Source: Variovorax paradoxus
GTDB lineage: Bacteria > Pseudomonadota > Gammaproteobacteria > Burkholderiales > Burkholderiaceae_C
DNA length: 64,000 nucleotides
Assembly: GCA_016806145.1 (NCBI GenBank)
Contig: CP063166.1
Location: 930,001-994,000, forward strand
Direction: 5' to 3'
Below the pieces are notes generated by a model that was not told the DNA's origin, ran no database searches, and worked only from the letters and a program-made list of their open reading frames with translations. Both the position numbers and the translations under genes were made by a program. Positions 1 through 8,512 of the stretch are shown here, in pieces (position 1 is the first letter of the stretch; each line of letters begins with the position of its first letter).

Positions 1-164
1 CGTGTCGGCGCAGTCCGTCGTTCCCGCAAGACGCCGTTCCATTCGCGTGCAGGACAAGGGCCCGTGTTGGGGGCGAGGCCTGCCGCGCGGGCCTTTGCTA
101 TGGCATCGTTGCGCCCTGCCCGAATTCCGGGCGCCTCATGTGAATGGACCAGGAGAAACGCATC
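1..164. other. Leading segment with no supported gene
   Basis: No recognisable protein is seen on either strand before the response regulator. Short open frames exist, but none has a family motif or a credible ribosome binding site. It may hold the promoter of the next gene or the end of a gene truncated by the window edge. An AGGAGA site at 151-156 belongs to the gene starting at 165. Confidence 0.5.
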
Positions 165-797
165 ATGATCAAGATCGGAATAGTGGATGACCATGCCGTG
201 GTTCGCGAGGGCCTGAAGGCGCTGTTCTCGGGTTTCGTCGAATTCCGCGTCGCCGGCGAGGCCTCGTCGGGCCGCGAGGCGATCGACCTCGTGCGCACCA
301 CCGAACTCGACGTGCTGCTGATGGACCTCTCGATGCCCGGCCAGAGCGGCATCGACGCGCTCGGCATGATCCGCGCGAAGGCGCCCGACCTCGGCATCCT
401 CGTGCTGAGCGCCTACCCCGAGGAGCACTATGCGGTGAACCTGATCCGCCAGGGTGCCTCGGGCTACCTCAACAAGGACTGCGAGCCCGAGGAGATCGCC
501 AACGCGATCCGCACCGTGGCGCTGGGCCGGCGCTACATCACGCCCTCGGTGGCCGAGATCCTCGCCAACCAGCTCGACCGCAAGGACGACGCGCCGCCGC
601 ACAAGCACCTGTCGGAGCGCGAGTTCCAGGTCTTCCTGAAGCTCGCCAAGGGCGAATCGGTGGGCAGCATCGGCGATGCGCTGTCGCTGTCGGTCAAGAC
701 CGTGAGCACCTACCGCACGCGGCTGCTCGAGAAGCTGCACCTCAACACGAACAGCGACCTCACCTACTACGCGATGAAGGCGCAGCTGATCGACTGA
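165..797 (+). CDS. LuxR/NarL-family response regulator
   Basis: A 210-residue two-component response regulator that should bind DNA when phosphorylated by a histidine kinase. The receiver domain (about residues 1-120) has the acidic pair D8/D9, phospho-acceptor D54 in LLMDLSMPG, S82 and K104. A C-terminal LuxR helix-turn-helix (about 146-205) contains LSVKTVSTYRTRLLEKL. The start at 165 is preferred over an ATG at 144 because AGGAGA at 151-156 lies 8 bases before it and the protein then begins directly with the receiver strand MIKIGIVDDH. No kinase gene is visible; one may lie before the window. The family call is sure, the target unknown. Confidence 0.93.
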   Translation: MIKIGIVDDHAVVREGLKALFSGFVEFRVAGEASSGREAIDLVRTTELDVLLMDLSMPGQSGIDALGMIRAKAPDLGILVLSAYPEEHYAVNLIRQGASGYLNKDCEPEEIANAIRTVALGRRYITPSVAEILANQLDRKDDAPPHKHLSEREFQVFLKLAKGESVGSIGDALSLSVKTVSTYRTRLLEKLHLNTNSDLTYYAMKAQLID

Positions 798-811
798 AGC
801 CAACGGCTTCA
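795..811. terminator. Convergent-gene hairpin containing both stop codons
   Basis: A perfect 7-bp inverted repeat, TGAAGCC and GGCTTCA around a 3-base loop. The left arm contains the TGA of the response regulator (795-797) and the right arm the TGA complement of the facing permease (809-811). It is probably a shared bidirectional terminator, though it has no T tract. Confidence 0.5.
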
Positions 812-1570
812 GCACCAGATGCGCGCCGCGTAGTACGCGCTCATGAAGAGCCCGGCCGCGATCACCGCGCGCCGCACGGCCCGCGCGGGCAGCACCCGCA
901 CCAGGTGACCGCCGGCCCAGCCGCCCGGCACCGCGCCGGCCAGCATCGCGAGCGTGGCGCCCCAGTGCACCGCGCCCTGCACCACGAAGATGACGATCGC
1001 CGCCAGGCTCACGGCCGTGGCGAGCAGGTTCTTCATCACCTTCACGCGCCGGATGTCGTCGGGGTCCTCGATCGCCAGCAGCGCGCTGAGCATCACGCCC
1101 AGTCCCGCGCCGAAGAAGCCGCCATAGACCGAGACGGCGGCGAGCGCGGCCGTGCCCGCGAGCGCGCTCGGCGCCGCGCCTTCGCGCCGCCGCGCGGCCC
1201 AGGCCTGGATTCGTGGCGCGAAGGCGAACAGCGCGGTCGCGAGTCCGATCAGCAGCGGCACCGGCTGCAGGAAGGCGGCCTCGGGCAGCGCGAGCAGCAG
1301 CAGCGCGCCCGCGATGCCGCCGAGCGTGGCGGCGGCCAGCGAGAGCGCGAGCCGGCGATCGGCCGCGGGCAGCTTCGCGCGATCGGCCACGGCCGCGAGC
1401 AGGTGGCCCGGCGAGATCGCGACCGCGTTCGATGCATTGGCCACCACCGGCGGCAGGCCGGCCGCGAGCATGGCCGGAAAGGTGATCAGCGTGGCGCCGC
1501 CCGCGATCGCATTGACCACGCCGCCCGCCGCGCCGGCCGCGAACAGCAGCGCCATGACCTTCGGTTCCAT
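809..1570 (-). CDS. TauE/SafE family (sulfite exporter-type) permease
   Basis: An integral membrane protein of 253 residues, almost entirely hydrophobic, with the glycine-rich halves typical of TauE/SafE (DUF81) carriers: GAAGGVVNAIAGGATLITFP near the N-terminus and VSVYGGFFGAGLGVMLSALL in the middle. Family members export small sulfur-containing or organic anions; the substrate cannot be read here. The start at 1570 (MEPKVMALL) follows a GGGAAG-like site; a longer in-frame extension upstream has no homologous character. It lies 52 bases after the AraC regulator on the same strand, which suggests the regulator controls it. Confidence 0.85.
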   Translation of the reverse strand: MEPKVMALLFAAGAAGGVVNAIAGGATLITFPAMLAAGLPPVVANASNAVAISPGHLLAAVADRAKLPAADRRLALSLAAATLGGIAGALLLLALPEAAFLQPVPLLIGLATALFAFAPRIQAWAARRREGAAPSALAGTAALAAVSVYGGFFGAGLGVMLSALLAIEDPDDIRRVKVMKNLLATAVSLAAIVIFVVQGAVHWGATLAMLAGAVPGGWAGGHLVRVLPARAVRRAVIAAGLFMSAYYAARIWC

Positions 1571-1622
1571 CGCCCACTTCCCGTGCAAAAGACGGGATGC
1601 TAGGAACGCGCGCGGCTTCGAT

Positions 1623-2249
1623 CTAGGACGTTTGTGAGGGAGGCCGCATGCCGCGCCGGTAGCGGCCCGGCGAGACGCCGAACACGCGGCGGAAGTGGCG
1701 CCCCAGGTGGCTCTGGTCGGTGAAGCCCAGCTCGAGCGCGAGCTCCGCCAGCTCGGCATCGCCGCGCAGCCGCTCGCGCGCGACGTTGAGCCGGTCGACC
1801 AGCCGCCAGGCATGCGGCGGCAGCCCGGTCTGGGCGGCGAAGCGGCGCGTGAAGGCCTCGCGGCTCAGGCCGAGGCGCCGCGCGATCCTCGACACCGGTT
1901 CGTGCCATGCGAGCGCGTCGAGCGCCTGCCCGTCGAGCACGCAGGCCGCGCCCATCCGCTCGGCCGGCGCGTAGACGTTGAGGCAGACCGTGCCCGCGTG
2001 CGTGTGCGCGAGGCCGCGATGCGCCACGCCCGCCGGTATGGCGAGGCAGTCGCCCGCCCGCAGTTCGAAGCGCCGGCCGCCGGCCTCGACGACGCGGCTG
2101 CCGCGCAACACGAAACTCAGTTGCGTCTGGCGATGGAAGTGCGGCTGCAGCAGCGGCACCTGCGTGCCCTGCCAGTGGGCGAGCTCGACGCCGTCGTGCG
2201 GCGCCGGCGCGTAGTGCCAGCAGGGCGGGGCGGCATCGGGCCTGGTCAT
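1623..2249 (-). CDS. AraC-family transcriptional regulator with N-terminal cupin
   Basis: A 208-residue regulator. Residues 1-100 form a cupin-like sensor (HFHRQTQLSFVLRGS, then AGDCLAIPAGVAHRG). The C-terminal half carries the two AraC helix-turn-helix motifs, LGLSREAFTRRFAAQTGLPP and LELGFTDQSHLGRHFRRVFG. This short cupin/AraC layout often controls an adjacent efflux permease, which fits the TauE-type gene just downstream. No clear Shine-Dalgarno sequence precedes the ATG. The gene begins 31 bases after the end of the large unknown membrane protein, so it could be transcribed with it. Confidence 0.9.
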   Translation of the reverse strand: MTRPDAAPPCWHYAPAPHDGVELAHWQGTQVPLLQPHFHRQTQLSFVLRGSRVVEAGGRRFELRAGDCLAIPAGVAHRGLAHTHAGTVCLNVYAPAERMGAACVLDGQALDALAWHEPVSRIARRLGLSREAFTRRFAAQTGLPPHAWRLVDRLNVARERLRGDAELAELALELGFTDQSHLGRHFRRVFGVSPGRYRRGMRPPSQTS

Positions 2250-2280
2250 GGCCCGATTATTGGCTCGACGCTGGGCGCGC

Positions 2281-4524
2281 TCAGGCGCCCGGCGCGCTCG
2301 CCGCGGCCGGATCGTGCTGCAGCCGCGCCGGCAGCCGCTCGTCGAGCCAGTCCATGCGCCAGGCCAGCACCGCGACCGCGCCGACGATGCACGCGGCCGC
2401 CACCGCGCCCGTGAGCCCGTGCCGCTCGCGGTAGGGGTCGGGCGTGATCCGGCGCGCGCCCGGCGGCACGTGCGCGGTCTGCGACAGCATGCCGCCGAGC
2501 CGCACGTTGACCTTCATGCGGCCGTTGATGGCCCAGCCGCTGGCGTCGAGGATCGGCCCCAGGCTGCGCTGGCGCAGCTTGAGCCAGGCGATCAGCATGC
2601 TCGGCCCCGAGATCGCGATCACGATGCCGATCAGCGCCACCGGGATCCATTGCCCCAGGTCGATGAACTTGCCGAAGATGCCGACCAGCACCGCGCTGAT
2701 GCTGCCGAGCGCCACGCCGATCGCGGCCACCGTGCCGACGTCGACCCGGCTGGTGGCCGGCAGCGGCGGCTTGGCGGCCGCCTTCGCGGGATCGGCGCCC
2801 GCGGCCTGGTCGGCGGTCGCGACCTTGCCGGCCAGCGACTGCAGCGCCGTCTGCGAACCGGCCTCGCTCGCGGCCGCGCGCTTGGCCACCTGCTCCTCGA
2901 TCATGCGCACGAACTTCTTGTAGGGCGCGAAGAAGGCCTGGGCCACGCTGGTCGGGTTCTCGATCAGCTTGGTGATGGTGGCGTCCCAGTCGCGGCCCTG
3001 GCGGTCGTAGAACACGCCGTTGCGCCCGACGAACAGGAAGTCCACGTCGCCCGCGGTGAAGGCCGCGACGATGCTCATCTTCTGCCCCTGACGCGTGCAG
3101 TCGCAATAGGCCAGGCAGGTCTTCGCGAGGCCCGCGAGGACCGCGTGCTTGGCCGTGTCCTGCACCTGCACCGTGAGCTCGCAGCTGCGCCCGTCGAGGT
3201 AGAGCGTGCCGGCCTGGAAGATCGCGCCCTCGCGCCGGTAGAAGGCCTTGAACGAGACGAAGTTGTCGAGCAGCAGCTTGAGGTCGCGCTGCAGCCGCAG
3301 CAGCTTCTCGAGATCGACCAGCAGCTTGTTGTGGGTCTCGGCCGCCTCGTCCTCGGCGATCAGCGCGAGCAGCGCCTCGCGCGTGGCGAGCAGCGCCTCG
3401 ATGCGTTCGTGCGACAGGCTCGCGAGCGCGTTGGCCGGCCGCGACGCGATCCAGCCCTCGCAGGCGCCGAGCTGCTGGCGCAGCGCCTGCCATTCGTCGT
3501 CCTCGAGGCTGTCGCGCGCGCCGAGCAGCGGCGCGACCGCGTCGCGCGCGAAGGCCGCGATGGCCTCGGCCCAGGCCGGGTTGAGGCTGGTGCCGCGCAG
3601 CGGCAGCGAGCGGTGCGGCGTGATCGGTGCCAGCGGCAGCTCGGCGATCGGGTGCGCGTTGGCATCGAGCGTGTGGCCCGCGAGCGCGTCGTAGGCCTCG
3701 GGCGAGGGGTTGAGCGCCGTCACGGCCTGCACGTCGTAGGCGGCCACGCGGCAGCGCGCGAAGAAATCGTCGATCTTGGCCGCCACCTTGCGCATCGCCT
3801 CGGCCGCGGCCAGCGTGCGATCGCCGAGCGCCAGCAGCGCGGCGTCGGTGCCCTTGGCGTACCAGTCGCGCATCGCGGCCGCGTCGGCCATGAAGGCCTC
3901 GGCGCGCGCGCGGTCGATGCCGGCGGTCTGCTTGTGGCGGTCGGGCGTGCTGCCGTGGCTGCGCATCGCTTCGGCGATGGTGGCGCGCAGCGCCTCGTCC
4001 TCGGCGGTCTCGGGCGTCACCACGCCGTCGCCGTTGAAGCGCATCGAGGCCAGCCATTCGCCGCGGTCGGAGATGTCGGCCAGCGTGAGGGTGTTGGTGC
4101 CTTCCTTGCCGAGCAGGTCGAGGATGCGCCGGCCCTCCTTCGCGAGTTCGGCGCCGGGTGCCTTCGCGCCGTCGAGGTCGTCGAGCGACAGCGTGCCGCC
4201 GCCCGAGAGCAGCACGTCGGCGCTGCGCAGCCGCTCGCAGGCCCACTGGCAGGCCGCGATCACCTCGGGCGGGCGCACGCGAGCGTCACGGTCGGTGTCG
4301 ATCAGGTCCAGCGTGCGCGGATCGAAGTCGATGCCGCGCGTGGGGCAGGCCAGCGCGACCCAGAGCTTCTGGTCGAGCTCGGCGATGCGCGCGATGTCCT
4401 CGCCGCTGCGGAACACCACCTGGTCGACGCCGCCGGCACGCATGAACTGCCAGCGGTGCGGCGTCGCCGCGGGGCCTGCGGAGCCGGGCGTGCCGGCGGC
4501 TTGTGCGGTCGTTGCCTCCGTCAT
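2281..4524 (-). CDS. Large uncharacterised protein with EF-hand-like loop and C-terminal membrane helices
   Basis: A 747-residue protein that I do not recognise. Residues 76-87 (DTDRDARVRPPE) match a 12-position EF-hand loop with D1, D3, D5 and E12; a second looser one lies around 162-173 (NGDGVVTPE). The centre (about 180-590) looks alpha-helical and soluble. Three membrane spans are visible near 596-618, 626-648 and 706-722, so the large N-terminal part probably sits on one side of the inner membrane. An Ala/Lys-rich linker precedes the spans. It ends close to the AraC gene and begins 14 bases after the PNPOx-like gene, so an operon with the stress protein is likely. Confidence 0.8.
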   Translation of the reverse strand: MTEATTAQAAGTPGSAGPAATPHRWQFMRAGGVDQVVFRSGEDIARIAELDQKLWVALACPTRGIDFDPRTLDLIDTDRDARVRPPEVIAACQWACERLRSADVLLSGGGTLSLDDLDGAKAPGAELAKEGRRILDLLGKEGTNTLTLADISDRGEWLASMRFNGDGVVTPETAEDEALRATIAEAMRSHGSTPDRHKQTAGIDRARAEAFMADAAAMRDWYAKGTDAALLALGDRTLAAAEAMRKVAAKIDDFFARCRVAAYDVQAVTALNPSPEAYDALAGHTLDANAHPIAELPLAPITPHRSLPLRGTSLNPAWAEAIAAFARDAVAPLLGARDSLEDDEWQALRQQLGACEGWIASRPANALASLSHERIEALLATREALLALIAEDEAAETHNKLLVDLEKLLRLQRDLKLLLDNFVSFKAFYRREGAIFQAGTLYLDGRSCELTVQVQDTAKHAVLAGLAKTCLAYCDCTRQGQKMSIVAAFTAGDVDFLFVGRNGVFYDRQGRDWDATITKLIENPTSVAQAFFAPYKKFVRMIEEQVAKRAAASEAGSQTALQSLAGKVATADQAAGADPAKAAAKPPLPATSRVDVGTVAAIGVALGSISAVLVGIFGKFIDLGQWIPVALIGIVIAISGPSMLIAWLKLRQRSLGPILDASGWAINGRMKVNVRLGGMLSQTAHVPPGARRITPDPYRERHGLTGAVAAACIVGAVAVLAWRMDWLDERLPARLQHDPAAASAPGA

Positions 4525-4538
4525 CGGTCGTGCTGCCC

Positions 4539-5039
4539 TCAGACGGCGACCTTCTTGTGCTCGCCGAGGTTCTTCGGCGGCTCGCCGGTGAGGGCGGCCT
4601 TGGCCATCTTGTAGAGCTGGACCATCTTGCTGTCGTCGACGTCCCAGTACTCGGCCTCGACCACGTCCACGGCCAGCAGGCCGAGGTTGGGATCGTCCAC
4701 GCCCTTGGGGAACCAGGCCTCGACCATCTTGCTGAACAGGGCGCGCTTCTTGGCGGCGTCCTCGCGCAGTTCGGCGCGGCCCGAGATCGACACGTAGCTG
4801 TCGCTGTCGGTGTTGGCGTAGGCGATGTTCACGACCGGATCGCTCGCGACATGGCGCGCGATGTCGCCATCCTTCGGCACGAAGAAGTAGAGCGTGCCGG
4901 CCTCGTCGCCGTCCTTGTTCTGCGTGGTGAGCGGGTGGCTGTGCAGCTGGCTGTCGCCGTGGCGGTGCGTGAGCATGCCGAAGCGCGTGTCCTTGATCAG
5001 GTCCCAGAGCTTGCTTTGGTCGGTGGTGGTGGCGGTCAT
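4539..5039 (-). CDS. Pyridoxamine 5'-phosphate oxidase-like general stress protein
   Basis: A 166-residue member of the PNPOx-like split-barrel flavin-binding family, of the general stress protein 26 kind. The core runs from FGMLTHRHGDSQLHSHPL through LYFFVPKDG and VNIAYANTDSDSYVSISG, and ends with AEYWDVDDSKMVQLYKMAKA, a conserved tail of this group. These proteins bind FMN or a related cofactor; the in vivo reaction is generally unknown. The ATG at 5039 has a strong AAGGAGA site just upstream. It is the first gene of the minus-strand run that continues into the large membrane protein. Confidence 0.88.
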   Translation of the reverse strand: MTATTTDQSKLWDLIKDTRFGMLTHRHGDSQLHSHPLTTQNKDGDEAGTLYFFVPKDGDIARHVASDPVVNIAYANTDSDSYVSISGRAELREDAAKKRALFSKMVEAWFPKGVDDPNLGLLAVDVVEAEYWDVDDSKMVQLYKMAKAALTGEPPKNLGEHKKVAV

Positions 5040-5309
5040 GGAGATCTCCTTGCGAAAGCGAAAAACGTAGGGTGGAAGGGAAGCGGGCAGTTCGACCCTA
5101 AGAGGCGTCCGCGCCCCGCCGCGCGGTCACGCGGCGCACGGGCGTGTCATCCGATACCGACAACGCAACGCAGGCCGCGGGCCTGGTGCGCAGCGCGATG
5201 TCGGCGTCCATGCCCACGGCATGGCCTACACGCGCGGCCGCGTCCTTCCCACAGCGGGCGCGCGGGGGCCGCCGAAGCATGGTCTTCATTCATCAAGAAG
5301 GAGCTTCCC

Positions 5310-5603
5310 ATGGCACTGAGCAAATCCAGGGACGAGATCCCGAGCGACGACACCGGCCTGCCCGACGCGATCGGTCCGCACGGCGACAAGCCGCCCACGC
5401 GCGCACGCGTGGAGACCGGTGGCGGTCCCGGCGAGCCGCCGCTCGATTTCGACGACGACGAGATCTATTCGGGTCGCGGCCGCAGCCGCAACGGCGGCAC
5501 GCAGCAAAGTGGCGCCGACAGTGGCCTGCTGGGCACACCTGCGGAGCAACTGTCGGACCGCAATGGGCCGACCGAACACCGCAACGGCAAGGGCGAGCCC
5601 TGA
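5310..5603 (+). CDS. Small hydrophilic, probably disordered protein
   Basis: A 97-residue protein rich in Gly, Asp, Arg, Ser and Pro, with an acidic patch LDFDDDEIYSG and no hydrophobic segment. It resembles no enzyme I know and is probably intrinsically disordered. The start at 5310 is supported by AAGGAG at 5298-5303. It is the only forward gene between two minus-strand genes and shares a stop-codon inverted repeat with the next gene. Function unknown. Confidence 0.65.
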   Translation: MALSKSRDEIPSDDTGLPDAIGPHGDKPPTRARVETGGGPGEPPLDFDDDEIYSGRGRSRNGGTQQSGADSGLLGTPAEQLSDRNGPTEHRNGKGEP

Positions 5604-5630
5604 GCGGGCGAGCGCCCCGATGCGCTCAGG
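5599..5630. terminator. Convergent-gene inverted repeat containing both stop codons
   Basis: CCTGAGCG at 5599-5606 and CGCTCAGG at 5623-5630 form a perfect 8-bp stem with a 16-base loop. Each arm contains one stop codon of the facing pair (TGA 5601-5603; complement 5626-5628). Same layout as at 795-811 and 19371-19390. Confidence 0.45.
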
Positions 5631-5829
5631 CGGGCGCGACGGCCTGCTGTCGTATCTCGCTGTGCAGCGCGCGCTCGCCGCTGGCGAGCGCCACTTCGTA
5701 GCTGTCGGCAGGGTCGAAGGCGCTGCGCAGCACGCGGGGATGGCCCCCGCCGTCGTCGGTCTCGAGCAGGCGCCAGACAAAGGATCCGGGTGCCGGCTCG
5801 TCCACGATGAGTTCGATCGGATGTGTCAT
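5626..5829 (-). CDS. Small hypothetical protein
   Basis: A 67-residue open frame, MTHPIELIVDEPAPGSFVWR onward, which reads like a compact beta-rich domain (VWRLLETDDGG, YEVALASGERAL). No family is recognised. Support comes from its tight fit between neighbours, a plausible TAGG element before the ATG, and a stop codon inside an inverted repeat shared with the facing gene. It could still be a chance frame. Confidence 0.5.
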   Translation of the reverse strand: MTHPIELIVDEPAPGSFVWRLLETDDGGGHPRVLRSAFDPADSYEVALASGERALHSEIRQQAVAPA

Positions 5830-5890
5830 GAATCGACCTAGATCCGATCGGCCCGCCCTGTCTGTAGGCCGTGGGCGACGAAAGTCTTCC

Positions 5891-6904
5891 TCAGCCGCGC
5901 GCCGCGGCGCGGAACTCGCCGGGCGTCATGCCCTTGATGCGCCGAAAGTGGCGGTTGAAGTTCGAGATGTTGTTGAAGCCCACCTCGTAGCAGATGCTGC
6001 TCACGTGCTGGCGCGTGGAGGCCAGCAGGCGGCAGGCGCGCGCCACGCGCAGGCCGATCACGAAGTCGGTGAAGGTCTGGCCGGTGGCGCGGCGGAAGCT
6101 GCGCGAGAAGGCGTTCTCGCGCATGCCGACGATGGCGCCCACCTCGGCCAGCGACAGCCCCTCGGCATAGTTGTCGCGGATGTGGTCGAGCGCCTTGTGG
6201 ATGCGCAGCGCGGCGCCATGCTCGCCGAGCGAATCGTCGGTGAAGGCGGCGTCGGCCAGCAGCCGGTACTCGGACCACTGCGAGAGTTCGTTGAGCAGCA
6301 CGGTGAACTCGGCGAAGCGCGCCAGGCCCTGCAGCATCTCGATGCGCCGCAGCCGCGAGACGATGCCTTCGCCCAGGCCCACGAAGTGCACCCCCTGCCG
6401 CGCGCGCGCCAGCAGCGGCGCGGCGTCGCGCAGTTCGGGAAACAGCTCCATGCCGCGGCGCAGCGGCTCGTCGCCGAAGCGCAGCACCAGGCCGCCGGCA
6501 TTGCCGCCGCCGTGCAGCGGATGGTGCTCGAATGCGAGGCTGTGCGGCAGCCGCGGCCCCAGCAGCACCAGGCTGCCGGGCGCGAAGCGATGGGTTTCCT
6601 CGTCGAGGCCCTGGCCCACGCGCAGGCGCGCGGGCGCGGCGCCGATCAGGTGCAGCTCGTGCTCGTGCAGGCAGTTGGTTTCCTGGCCGCGTGCCGACGA
6701 GGCGGGCGAGCTTTCGCAGTGAATGGTGACGCGCGTGTCGGCCGGCTCGGGCGTGGCGGCGGCCGCGTTGCGCCGCGCATCGAGCGCACGCGCGCGCGCG
6801 CCGCCGCGCGGGCGCGGCGCCACCGCGGGCAGCGGCAGCTTGGGGCGCGGCGCGCTGGGCGTGTGGGGCCGGGAGGCGGAGGCCGGGGGGATCGTGTTCA
6901 GCAA
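5891..6904 (-). CDS. AraC-family regulator at the end of the gluconate operon (TTG start)
   Basis: About 337 residues. After a Pro/Ala/Arg-rich N-terminal stretch, a cupin-like sensor domain is followed by a C-terminal AraC domain whose two helix-turn-helix motifs include LAEVGAIVGMRENAFSRSFR and CYEVGFNNISNFNRHFRRIK. No ATG occurs in frame near the expected start; a TTG at 6902-6904 lies 8 bases after GGAG and is the best candidate. The much longer open frame upstream only overlaps the gluconokinase gene antiphase. It lies 35 bases after gluconokinase on the same strand, so it is probably cotranscribed and may add a second layer of control to gluconate or related sugar-acid genes. Confidence 0.85.
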   Translation of the reverse strand: MLNTIPPASASRPHTPSAPRPKLPLPAVAPRPRGGARARALDARRNAAAATPEPADTRVTIHCESSPASSARGQETNCLHEHELHLIGAAPARLRVGQGLDEETHRFAPGSLVLLGPRLPHSLAFEHHPLHGGGNAGGLVLRFGDEPLRRGMELFPELRDAAPLLARARQGVHFVGLGEGIVSRLRRIEMLQGLARFAEFTVLLNELSQWSEYRLLADAAFTDDSLGEHGAALRIHKALDHIRDNYAEGLSLAEVGAIVGMRENAFSRSFRRATGQTFTDFVIGLRVARACRLLASTRQHVSSICYEVGFNNISNFNRHFRRIKGMTPGEFRAAARG

Positions 6905-6939
6905 GACCGAATCTCCAACGGACGAAGGGGAAGAACGCC

Positions 6940-8499
6940 TCAGCTGCGGCGCGGCGGCGGCGGGGCGGCCGTCTGCTGCTGGAACGCGGCCAGCAGCCGG
7001 TATTCCTCGCCGAGCTTGCGCGGCAGCGAGAGGTACACCGGCAGCAGCTGCCGGTAGAGCGCGGCGTTCTTCGCATTGGGCGTGTGGCGGTGCGTGGCGC
7101 CCACCATGCCCGCCACCACGTCGAGCGAATCGACATGGCCCAGCGCATAGAGCCCGAGCACCGCGGCGCCGAGGCAGGAGCTCTCGAAGCTCTCGGGCAC
7201 CACCACCTCGCGGTCGAACACGTCGGCCATCATCTGGCGCCACATGCCCGAGCGCGCGAAGCCGCCGGTGGCCTTGATGTGGGCGCTGCGGCCCGCGATC
7301 GCCTCGACCGCCGGCAGGATGCTGTGCAGGTTGAAGATCACGCCCTCGAGCACCGCGCGGATCATGTGCTCCTTGCGGTGGTGGATGCCCAGGCCGAAGA
7401 AGGAGCCGCGCAGGTTGGCGTTCCAGTAGGGCGCGCGCTCGCCGGTGAGGAAGGGATGGAACACCAGCCCCTCGCTGCCGGCCGACACGCGTTCGGCGAT
7501 GCGCGTGAGCACCTCGTAGGTGTCGATGCCCAGGCGCTTGGCGGTCTCGGCCTCGGCCGCGGCGAACTCGTCGCGCACCCAGCGCAGGATGATGCCGCCG
7601 TTGTTCACCGGACCGCCCACCACCCAGCGCCGCTCGGCCAGCGCATAGCAGAAGGTGCGGCCCTCGGGGTCGGTCATCGGATGGTCGACCACGGTGCGCA
7701 TCGCGCCGCTGGTGCCGATGGTCACGGCCACCTCGCCGGGCGAGACCGCGTTGACGCCGAGGTTCGACAGCACGCCGTCGTTGGCGCCGATCACGAAGGG
7801 CGTGTGTTCGGCCAGGCCGAGTTTGGCCGCGACGTCGGCCGCCAGGCCCTCGATGTGCCAGGTGGTGGGCACCGGCCGCGAGAGCTGCTCGGCGCGCACG
7901 CCGGCCAGTTCGAGCGCGCCCTCGTCCCAGGCCAGCCGCTCGATGTTGAACAGGCCCGTGGCCGAGGCGATCGAATGGTCGACCTGCCACTGGCCGAACA
8001 GCCGGAAGAACACGTACTCCTTGATGCCGACGAAGCGCTCGGCGCGCGCGAACAGCTCGGCGCGCTCGTGGCGCAGCCACACCAGCTTGGCCAGCGGCGA
8101 CATCGGATGGATCGGCGTGCCGGTGCGGCGGTAGATCGCGAGCCCGTCCCATTCGTCGCGGATGCGCTCGGCCCAGGGCGCGGCGCGCTGGTCGGCCCAG
8201 GTGATGCTGGGCGTGAGCGGCGCGCCCGCGCCGTCGACCAGGATCAGGCTGTGCATGGCCGCGCTGAAGGACACGGCGAGCACGTCGGCGGGCGCGGCCT
8301 TGCTCTCCTGCACGCAGCCCGCGATGGCCGCGAGCACGGCCTGGAAGATCTGCTCGGGGTCCTGCTCGGCGGCGCCCGCCTCGGGCGCGAGCAGCGGATA
8401 GCCGACCGTTTGATGGGCCAGCACGCGCCCCGCGGGCGTGAAGGCCACGGCCTTGGTGCTGGTGGTTCCGATGTCGACGCCGATGACGGTGCGGCCCAT
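6940..8499 (-). CDS. gntK: Gluconokinase, FGGY carbohydrate kinase family
   Basis: A 519-residue FGGY kinase that phosphorylates D-gluconate to 6-phosphogluconate with ATP in the cytoplasm. Visible features: the N-terminal phosphate-binding loop DIGTTSTKAVAFTPAGRVLA, TWADQRA, the substrate-region motif GANDGVLSNLGV, the FGGY-type TGERAPYWNANLRGSFFGL, and the C-terminal nucleotide motif KATGGFARSGMWRQMMADV. Sequence style matches B. subtilis GntK-type gluconokinases rather than the small E. coli P-loop type. Its GAGGAGGAAG site overlaps the stop codon of the permease gene upstream, indicating translational coupling. Specificity for gluconate rests on the GntP-type permease next door; xylulose is less likely. 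Confidence 0.9.
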   Translation of the reverse strand: MGRTVIGVDIGTTSTKAVAFTPAGRVLAHQTVGYPLLAPEAGAAEQDPEQIFQAVLAAIAGCVQESKAAPADVLAVSFSAAMHSLILVDGAGAPLTPSITWADQRAAPWAERIRDEWDGLAIYRRTGTPIHPMSPLAKLVWLRHERAELFARAERFVGIKEYVFFRLFGQWQVDHSIASATGLFNIERLAWDEGALELAGVRAEQLSRPVPTTWHIEGLAADVAAKLGLAEHTPFVIGANDGVLSNLGVNAVSPGEVAVTIGTSGAMRTVVDHPMTDPEGRTFCYALAERRWVVGGPVNNGGIILRWVRDEFAAAEAETAKRLGIDTYEVLTRIAERVSAGSEGLVFHPFLTGERAPYWNANLRGSFFGLGIHHRKEHMIRAVLEGVIFNLHSILPAVEAIAGRSAHIKATGGFARSGMWRQMMADVFDREVVVPESFESSCLGAAVLGLYALGHVDSLDVVAGMVGATHRHTPNAKNAALYRQLLPVYLSLPRKLGEEYRLLAAFQQQTAAPPPPRRS

Positions 8500-8512
8500 G
8501 GGTGCTTCCTCC

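Noticed and set aside
2..190. 62-codon open frame at the left edge
   Set aside because: No motif and it overlaps the response regulator start in another frame.
2281..4524. Assignment as a methyl-accepting or other known sensor protein
   Set aside because: No HAMP, methyl-accepting or kinase motif is visible; the function was left open.
2248..4614. Very long forward open frame opposite the EF-hand-like protein
   Set aside because: The composition is Arg/Gly/Ala-rich without motifs, typical of antisense frames in GC-rich DNA; the minus strand has spans and an ordered protein.
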